Positions 56,368 to 64,000 of a stretch of 64,000 nt of DNA are shown piece after piece (position 1 is the first letter of the stretch; every line of letters starts with the position of its first letter). The notes below the pieces were generated by a model that saw only the letters and a list, made by a program, of their open reading frames with translations, did not search any database and had not been told where the DNA came from. The DNA comes from Miscanthus floridulus (taxonomy: Eukaryota > Streptophyta > Magnoliopsida > Poales > Poaceae). Position numbers and translations under genes: made by a program. Location of the stretch: NCBI RefSeq assembly GCF_019320115.1, contig NC_089598.1:31267983-31331982 (forward strand), written 5' to 3'.

Positions 56368-58244
56368 CCAGGGTGGTAGAAGAATCCACCAAGCCTGGGA
56401 ATGAAGATGTGTGGTCCGATAAAGTAGATTAGTTGCCTTGGGAAGATATACCCGTAGTTAGTGGTGCCCTTCATTGTTGTCCTCTAGTATTGTAATATTA
56501 ATGTCGTATTTCATCCATAGTTGTTGAGATCATCTAGTCGTAAGGAAGGTGAACGATGTGTCAACAATGGGAGAGTGAATGCCTGCATATTGTACTAGTA
56601 TAAGGATGTTTGGGATGTGCATTTTTTATGTCATTGTGTTTATTGCGTCCATCTAGCCTTAGGTCTTGTTAGGCGTGCTTGGAGTTTTCAAGGACAATGT
56701 TAAGTGGGTTACAAGAAAAGTTGCTATTTAGATGCCAGCAGATCAGCCATGATGGGATAACATAGGAACATGTATCGACAAATTGTGGATGTCCCAGCAG
56801 AGCACTTGAATCTCTTTAAATCAAATCTATTGTGGGATTTGAATTCCTTGTCCCTTGTTGTGAAAGGAACCCTTGTTGTTTGAATCTTCCCTTGCAATAT
56901 TCCTCAAATTCTATGGTCTATGACCTCACCGCCTTCCTTGCGTGTAAGTTGGTAGTAGTTGCCTGGTTAATAGCTTATGGTGCCATGACAAAACTGAGAG
57001 CCCCTATGGAATAGATGCCACATGGTGATGCTGCTCGGCACGTGCTAGTATCAAGGTTGTTGATCAAGCACTAGTGCCAAGTTACACCACTGTACCGCTC
57101 TTGCAACAAAATATTTCCCTTGGGAAAATATCCTTGCGTTCTAACAGGAAATCCACAATGGGTTGATGAAATAGTGTTCTCCCAAAGTAAACAAGAGAAT
57201 GTGGTTTCGGAGGAAGCATGTAGGTCATGATCTTAGTTCATACAGAAGGTTGGCGCATACTGTAGTTAAGGAAGGGAAGGGAAAAGAAGAGCAAAATGGA
57301 AGAGTTAGTCCTTGGGTAGTCGAAGCAATTGGAAAAGCCTGAGTGGACGTCATGTCCCAAGCCCCGTGTCTAGCTTGACCACGCTACGCACACTGGGTCG
57401 CTGTCACCGCGTGCCCTATGGATGTTGTCTGTGTCGGGCCCATTAGCACCCTGTTATTGTGTGGCCACGACATCATGCTGCATTCGCCATCCTCGTGTAC
57501 TATGCGGTTCCCCTTTTCTTGGAACCCTGTCGGCTCACGATCCCATGCCCTCATCTCCGTACTAGACCCCCTTCCCCTCTCCTTTTCTTCTCTTGGGAAC
57601 ATGACCACCCGCATGCCTCCCTCATCGAGCGAACCCCCTCTCCTCTCCTTTATTCCCCCCTCTGCTCACTTGCATAGGGAACGCACCATGGCCGACTTTA
57701 TCCTCACAGCATGAACCGGCAATGTATCCCATCTATGTCGTCTCCACTTCTGATGCACTGCACCCTACCTCTGTTTGCCCCTATAAGATGCCCTTGGTCC
57801 TTGCTCTTTTTCTTCGTCCCCATCCCCTCGAATCCGAAGTAGAGCTACGAGATCCAATCGTCATTCGTGGGACTAGGTTTGTCAGTCAGAGGTGATTGTG
57901 TAATCCAAGAAGAAGAAAGGGTCTAGTTTATGTTGAAGAAGTTCAAGTCCACCTTCGGTTAGTTGGTCTTAGGATTCATGATGTTTGAGTTCTCAGTCTC
58001 CTATTTCTAGATCTATTAGACATATGCCATGTTTTGGATAATCATTTTCTTGTTGTTCCTCCATTTTCCTTGTCTATCTCGACTTCTGGATTAAGCCTTG
58101 GTTGTACTAGGTTGCTCTTAACCATGTAGCTCTAAATCCCTGTGTGGTTTAGCGTTTGATGTCGTGTAATTTCAGACCTACAAAGTGTAATTGTATTTCT
58201 CCCCTTCTGATTCATGTTTCAAATCTCGAGATGAGATTTTGTTT
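56368..58244 (+). other. LARD-2 3' internal region without pol
   Basis: This is 1.9 kb between the gag-like gene and the polypurine tract. A Pro/Ser-rich open frame at 57418-57714 lies in a locally GC-rich patch but resembles nothing I know, and its reverse strand is open too. No RT, integrase or protease motif is seen. I regard it as the non-coding tail of a non-autonomous element. Confidence 0.5.
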
Positions 58245-58258
58245 AAGGGGGGTAGAGC
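58245..58258 (+). other. Polypurine tract of LARD-2
   Basis: aaggggggtagagc abuts the 3' LTR start tgtaacaccc. It is nearly identical to the LARD-1 tract, suggesting related replication machinery. Confidence 0.88.
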
Positions 58259-59374
58259 TGTAACACCCTCGGTGTTACCGCTTAAACAACTTGCTAAACT
58301 ATGTCATGAGCATCATGTTTATGTGTCAATGCATGTGATAAAGTGTGTAGATCAATTTCTGTAACTCAAAACGATCAACAAAAATGCTAAGCGAAAGTTG
58401 ATTCAATAGTCATGTTATATCACTTAGGTTTAAAACTAATTTTTATTAAGCAAAAATACTATAGAACATGTATGTGGCACTTAAATAAAGTTGGAAGTAC
58501 AAACTTGGTAGATGACAAGGCAACTTTAACTTTAGCAAAATAGATGTTGTTAACTAGTGTTTTGGGAGCTCTAAAATCAAACTTGACGTTAAGATAAGCT
58601 CTTTTCGTTAAGTCGGCAAACACTTGAATTTATGTTTAAAGTACCATTTTTGGCGAATTATATTGAGCAAAATAGTTAAATGGTACTTAGATATTTTGCT
58701 CCTATGGGTTAGTATAAGGTATGGATTATTACATGTAGTATTTGTTGGTTCAAGTTAACAAGGTTTAGATCTATTTAAAATTGCGACAAAAGAGTTAATG
58801 GTTACTTAGCCTCAATTGAAATCCTTAACTTTTCTAGGTATGAAAAAGTAGTAAGACAATGCTATTTTGACATTTAATTTCTAACAAAAATGTTTAAACA
58901 CTAGCTACATGTTTTGGCATTGTCGATTGCATCAAAGTGAGTACATGAGCATGGTGTAGGTCAAAGTTGTGTTGGAGATCACGTTGCTCTCGTAAAAATT
59001 GCCCAAACTTCATTAGAGCGCGTTGCAACCGCGTTGTTGGTGCATTGTTCATGAACCAACACTCCAATGACGAACCCAAGTTGGCATCCTTGTATTTCCC
59101 TCTCAGGTCACTCTCTGGACATGAGGTTTGCTTCGTTAGCTAGGTGTTAGTATCGACTTTAGGTTAGGGGGATTAGTTGAGCCTCGATCGTGATCGTTAG
59201 CGGCTTTTGCTTCACTTTAAAACACGTGCATGTCACCAGTTGATACCTCTCGACCTAAGTTCACAGACACCATGTGCGTGGGCGCTGCTGGTGCCAGGCT
59301 CTGGCCATGGCTAGGCTACTACCGTTGGCTAGCTCGCGCGCCTGGGTCAGGCCATGTAGCACCTTGGCCTCACG

Positions 59375-59728
59375 TTGGCCAGCTCCGGTCGGCTGTGGCC
59401 AGGTTTCCACCATCGCGACGTACGTGTGCCACACTTTGGCTACCGAGCCACGTGCGGTGTCGAGCCATGGCTACGACCATCATTGCCAGGTCAGCTTGGT
59501 AGTCGCTCTACCCTCCAATTCATCTACCACATCGACCCGTGTGTATTGGTCGTAGCCACCCTCTCGTGTGCACGCGCTCTCGGCCATGCACCACACCTAC
59601 TGCCTCGCCACTGCTATGTCCCGTGGTGTGATCCTAGCCGCTCATCCCATCTACCTCTGCTACCACAACTGCACGTATCGCCCCGCCTGCGAGATAGGGA
59701 GGAGAGGACGAGTTGTGTATATCGATAG
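59375..59728 (+). other. 117-codon open frame inside the LARD-2 3' LTR
   Basis: Counterpart of the frame at 25768-26121, of identical length with many amino-acid changes. Probably chance in GC-rich DNA. Confidence 0.25.
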
Positions 59729-61481
59729 TGCCACGATAGCACGTGGTCAGAGTCGCTGTTGCATTCGAGGCACCGCGCTCTCCGCTCCTTCAATTCGCCT
59801 AGCTCAAGGCTTCTTAGTCCAATTCCTCGCACTAGTGAGTATCATAGGTAGTCAGCTAGATGCCTAGTTCCCCTCAAGCCTATCCGATCACTACCCACCG
59901 GCAAATTGGCATTTTTGCTCACCGCTGGGCATGTGCGCCACCGTGACCAGAAGTTTAGGCGTAAGGCAGGTAGGCGTGGTAGCAGTTCAATTGCTTGTAA
60001 CCCTAAGCTCATCTAGACTCCCTCTATTCGGTGCTCGCACTATTTTGGCTAGGGTGCTCATCGTCGATGGAGTGACGCACCGCTGTCCATCGCAGAGCGC
60101 CACTGCCTCGCTTGGTCGCCCATGGCTAGACCATTGCAGTGCTCTCCTGCTTCAACCATCAGTGAGGAGTGCACCACGGTGAGCTACTTATGCTTCTCTG
60201 CCATCTCTACATTGCCGTGAGGGCATAGGCTCACCGGAACAGTCACGTCACCGCCGCGGGTAGCTGCTTGTAGCTGTAGCTCACGCTAGTGCGTCTCCGA
60301 GTCCCTAGCCGCCGCCCATCGTAGTGCATGTAGCCATAGATGGCAACCGACCCGCTAAGTGGGTCCACGCAGGCCTCTGGTGGCTGGTGTGGATGCCCAG
60401 TGCCGCCACTCGCCGTGCCGCCATGCACGAGATGATCGAGGGCGTGTGTGGGTAAATTTGAAAAAATCCAGGGGGTTAAGTGAATTCGCTAGAGAAAGGA
60501 AGAAATAGTATTAGGACCTAGTTGTGGTTCGGGAAAAGTCCAAGGGCTCATTTGCTAAAGTGCCAGCACGGGCTCCCCACCGTGGGTCGTCTCACGTGTG
60601 GGTCACGCTCCACGCTGAGCCGCTGGGCCGGCCTGCTGCGTGCTCCCGCATCTCGCGTTGGGCCAGGCTTGGCTGTCGGGCCGAAATGGTTGCCACCGGC
60701 CTTTTTCCTTTTCTAAGCATTTTCTAATTGAGTTTCTAAGGTAAACTTGAAATTCAATATTAAATAGTATAGTTAACCAAAAATTGTGAAACCAATTTTA
60801 TCAGGTTCCTAAAATCATGATCTATCTACTAGTATATTTTGTTCACATAGTTTTATAATATTCTTAGGAGCTATATAATTAATTTGAGATACTAAATATT
60901 GTCAAAATATAAATTTGTAGGAATTGTTGTGATTAATTGGTGATAGTGTTGGCTCTAAAACTTTCACAGTAAATCCCTAACATTATTAGGTGCTCACTGT
61001 AATTTTTATAGCTCCATAATAATTAGTTTGCTAAGGTAGCTAAATGAGTCCTAGTTCAAAAATATATATTTAATCCATTAAATGTCCAAACACCTTGGGA
61101 TATTAGAACTAAAACATTTTTCTGAAGACAAAGCCTTACTTGACGATGTGGATATGTAGACCAGCACATTAGGCATTAAAGCTAGCTCGTTAGCTTGCGG
61201 AGCATAATCATATATTTAAGAGTTGTGGTTACCGTTGATTAATTGCATCTCTGCGTTGCATCCACGTATACCATAATAGGAACAACAATGGATCATGGAG
61301 TCGACCAAGGTAGCGGAAAAGATGGTGCCTTGATGATCGTGTCACCTTGATGGAATGCTAACTTTTGGTTATATCTTACCCAAGCAAGCCCCGGTGCATA
61401 ACCCCTATTATTCTGCACTTTATCTTATGCCTGTGCATTAAGTTTTAAGGAGTTGAATGAAAACCACTTGCATATATATAT

Positions 61482-61549
61482 CCTTATCCTATGAGTCCTA
61501 CTAGTATGATAGGATCATGTAGATTGCTATGCTATAGGACTCCTATAGA
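61482..61549. repeat. Imperfect inverted-repeat segment in the LARD-2 3' LTR
   Basis: After catatatatat the 3' LTR has about 70 bp bounded by cctatgagtcc and ggactcctatag, which pair imperfectly as inverted repeats. The 5' LTR has only AT dinucleotides here. Either a small hairpin or MITE-like segment entered the 3' LTR, or the 5' LTR lost it while AT repeats expanded. Confidence 0.45.
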
Positions 61550-62330
61550 AGTCGAGTGATTGTCTATCACTCGTGAGAGATAGGAAATATATTATTGTTG
61601 TCATTATATTACTATCACATGGAATATAAATGAATGATAATTGGAGACTGGGCGGAATGGTACTTTGGATCTGGACTTGGTTAGGCATTTGAGCGAGGCT
61701 CGGGTTGCATTTGTTCCGCCTATGTCGATTAAGGACCCGCCGTTGCATTGGAATCTAGTCAGTTCACAGACTTATTATCCTGAGCACATACTTGCTTATG
61801 GGAGCGGGAAGGCTCGTTGCTCTCTTATAATAGGTTTTGGCTCTTTTCGGACCAACTAATTGGAGGCAGAGATGGTAGAGGTCTAAGCGTCACACTAAGT
61901 CTAGGACTTAGGAGTGGGGGCTTGGAGTCCAAGTTTGGACGGGGACCTAGACCCCTTGATAGAAGAATGGTGGATTGGTCTTGCGTGTGCCTGGGGTATA
62001 AGCGGGGCGTGTGTTTCGGGGTACCCAGCTAGGATACATTGATTCACAAATTGTCATGTAATATGGTATGACTTGTCTATGATCTAGCACCGTAGTAAGA
62101 ACTGGAATATGAAAGATGGTAAAATAGTTCTGATTGCTTACCACCTGCTTGAAAGTAGCACATATGATTACATAGAATTGTTAGTTAAAGAACTAATGAT
62201 GACTACTAATAAAATTGAATATAAGGATGCACATTTAGTAATGCCTCATGTAGATGCAATAAACCCACAAGCCAGACAGCCTTGTATAGCCTTGAAGTCT
62301 TTTCTTTCCTCCTGATGGGTAAGTCTTGTG

Positions 62331-62348
62331 GAGTATAATTGAGTACTC
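62331..62348 (+). promoter_or_regulatory. GAGTA...GAGTACTC palindrome region, LARD-2 3' LTR
   Basis: Equivalent of 28714-28732, with the first arm damaged. The flanking ggtaagtcttg and ctattgcag borders are kept. Confidence 0.4.
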
Positions 62349-62847
62349 AGGGTTTGTTCTACCCTATTGCAGGTGATAGGTGGATGTTAGAGCTGACACT
62401 TGTGTGCGGGAACCTCTTGGTGGGCTCAGTGAGGATTTCCTTAACGTTGCGAACATATAGTTTATTTGAAATTTTCACCCAAAATATTTTACAATGGAAA
62501 AACTTATAACCTGTTATGATGTATATAATAGATCATCAGGTAATGTTTAACTTGCCATTAAATGATTTTGTTTCCACTGAAACTCTGATAACATGGTTAT
62601 ATTCCACTGTTATAAATAATAAATATTATACTCTGATGTTGCATGGAAAGTGATGTAAGAAATGACTTAAGAATGTTGTAAGCATTATTCTCTTATTTGT
62701 GATCCTAATGGAAAAATATGGATTTTTGGGTTCTCCCTTGGGGTGTGCTCAACGGAACTACGTAATTTTGTGTCCTCCCTTGAGTACTTAGTGTCTAATA
62801 GAACACAAGCACTCCTGGGAGGCATTATTTTAGGCGGTTCTGCCACA

Positions 62848-62852
62848 ACATA
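62848..62852. repeat. Right target-site duplication of LARD-2 (acata)
   Basis: Four of five bases match gcata at 24699-24703. Confidence 0.75.
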
Positions 62853-64000
62853 CTTATTTTTGGTGGCCCACAATGATTCCTTAGGCTTTTGAAAAATCGG
62901 TTTCTGCTAGTACACCTTTTTCTTGGGCTTAGTTTGGTCTGGAGTAGAATTGGTAGCCTTCCCATTTTTATGGGGCGCGGCACTGCCGCTCTAGGATGCT
63001 GCACTGCTATGGTCTGTGCAGGCTAATCTGTACCAATTTTTCCCTTCCTCTCAAACTGCACACACTCATAGCCATTCACTATCCTTCTTTCATTTGTCTC
63101 GGCTCCTTTTGTGTGGCCGAGTCCATGCTTGATTGAGGGATGCCTTCCTTGCTTAAATTATGGCCCTTTTGATTCATCATTCTTCTTGTCATTGAATTGG
63201 GTCACACTCATCCACCCTTTTCCAATGATTTCATTGAGCCTAGCAATCTCCTTTCTCATAGCCTCCATGTTTGCAAGGTTAGTGGAATAGGCATTCAAAT
63301 CAAGATTAAAATATTTTCCACAACCTTGACTACTAGAGGAAGTAGATGTTTCCTTTGCCTTAGAGAGATCTGAGTTGCTATCCCAAAGAATGCCATATTG
63401 CATCTCAAGTTCTTTGTGCTTTTCATCCAAGTCACAATACTTTTTCTTGAGAGCTTTATTTGCTTTCTTTGTGATAGCATGGTCCTCTTGCTCTTTGGCC
63501 AAGGCCTTGCGTAAGGATTCCACCTCACTTCTCTCTAATGTAAGAGCTTCTTTGCTAGCAATGTAGAGATCCTCTTATTGGATAAGAGTCTCTTCTCTAG
63601 ATTCTAGCTTGGCTTGGACACTCTCTAGATCCTCCATTAGCTTAGTGATGAATAATTTGATCTTTCTATCCAAATTTTTAGTTATCATGTTTAATTCTTC
63701 ATCACTAAATTTATCATCACTAGAGATATCAATAATATCACTACTAGAGATATCACTAGGAGGTGGAGAAGATTTGGCCTTTGATTTAGATTTTAGCTTC
63801 TCATGCTTTGCCATGAGACAAATATGAGGGGAGGAGTAGTCATCATCGGACATGTTGAAAAGCCTTGGTATAGGGGGTGACTTGTAAATGGCAACAATTG
63901 CAATCTTCTCATCCTCTTCACTTGTGCTCTCTTTAGTTGAGCCCCATTCATACCTAATGTGAGCCTCTCCTATGTTCTTCTTGCTCTTCCTCCAATCGGT
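62853..64000 (-). pseudogene. Copia-1 gag, block 1 (runs off the right edge)
   Basis: The minus-strand frame entering from the right edge reads DWRKSKKNIGEAH, YEWGSTKESTSEEDEKIAIV, MSDDDYSSPHICLMAKHEK and a Ser/Asp-rich stretch (63575-63853). A long coiled coil follows with VESLRKALAKEQEDHAITKK and KKYCDLDEKHKELEMQYGIL, then the FNLDLNAYSTNLANMEAMRK region (63158-63523). This is the C-terminal gag domain of SIRE-type Copia elements in grasses (family knowledge). Stops occur near 63575 (one in-frame TAA) and after ESKGP at 63158. It continues toward NKYV at the LARD-2 insertion point. The 5' gag and 5' LTR lie beyond the window. Confidence 0.82.

Larger units (their letters stand above)
24704..62847 (+). 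mobile_element. LARD-2: giant-LTR non-autonomous Gypsy-type element, split by Tat-1
   Basis: The LTRs are 24704-29232 and 58259-62847, both starting TGTAACACCCTCGG. The 5' LTR is followed by a degenerate tRNA-iMet primer site (TGGTATTAG) and the 3' LTR is preceded by a polypurine tract. Without the Tat-1 insertion the element is about 12.5 kb with a 3.4 kb interior. The interior holds only a decayed gag-like gene (29968-30358 plus 55972-56367) and no protease, RT or integrase, so it would depend on another element's enzymes. It interrupts Copia-1 between gag and protease. Confidence 0.88.
58259..62847 (+). repeat. LARD-2 3' LTR
   Basis: 4,589 bp, from TGTAACACCCTCGG to GGTTCTGCCACA. It matches the 5' LTR along its length except for an insertion of about 35 bp near 59012-59054, and the 27852-27927/61482-61549 replacement. 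Confidence 0.9.

Noticed and set aside
57418..57714. 98-codon Pro/Ser-rich plus-strand frame as a LARD-2 gene
   Set aside because: The reverse strand is also open, no homology is recognised, and there is no second copy to test conservation.
24704..62847. LARD-2 LTRs as two unrelated solo LTRs
   Set aside because: A primer site follows the first, a polypurine tract precedes the second, and the gag-like frame continues across Tat-1; the outer flanks join into one Copia-1 sequence.

Overview
This 64 kb window contains no host gene that I can recognise. It is a dense stack of nested LTR retrotransposons from a large plant genome. The element types fit a grass, probably a panicoid such as sorghum, sugarcane or Miscanthus: a SIRE/Maximus-type Copia element, giant-LTR non-coding elements with a tRNA-iMet primer site, Tat-type Gypsy elements with antisense genes, and Copia LTRs full of GCGTCCGGTC words. 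The grass assignment rests on recognising these families and is inference. The nesting is read directly from LTR ends and target-site duplications (TSDs).

Layout. (1) 1-4713 is one long minus-strand Gypsy-type LTR (Gyp-0) that fills the left edge. It sits in (2) a plus-strand Copia LTR (Copia-2, 4714-6221), whose right end abuts the pol gene of (3) a minus-strand Copia element (Copia-1). Copia-1 survives in three blocks: 6222-7145 (integrase C-terminus and linker), 23611-24703 (gag tail, protease, integrase N-terminus and core) and 62848-64000 (gag, running out of the window). (4) The first gap in Copia-1 is LARD-1 (7146-23605), a non-coding giant-LTR element in the tandem form LTR-internal-LTR-internal-LTR, flanked by a perfect CTCAT duplication. 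(5) The second gap is LARD-2 (24704-62847), with about 4.5 kb LTRs and only a decayed gag-like gene of its own. (6) LARD-2 was split by Tat-1 (30359-55966, TSD AGCAG), a minus-strand Tat/Grande-like Gypsy element with gag-PR-RT-RNH-aRNH-IN and a plus-strand antisense gene carrying four intron-like interruptions. (7) Tat-1 was split inside its reverse transcriptase by Tat-2 (39987-51609, TSD ATTGC), a related Gypsy element that keeps a 408-residue RT frame but shows no protease.

Order of events: Copia-1 was there first. LARD-1, LARD-2 and Copia-2 hit it independently. Gyp-0 entered Copia-2, Tat-1 entered LARD-2, and Tat-2 entered Tat-1. All coding regions are broken by stops and frameshifts, so none is likely to make a full polyprotein. 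The points most worth a second look are the LARD-1 tandem array, the intron-containing antisense genes in Tat-1 and Tat-2, the missing protease and LTR-internal repeats of Tat-2, and a palindromic GAGTAC/GTACTC motif shared by the three giant-LTR families.
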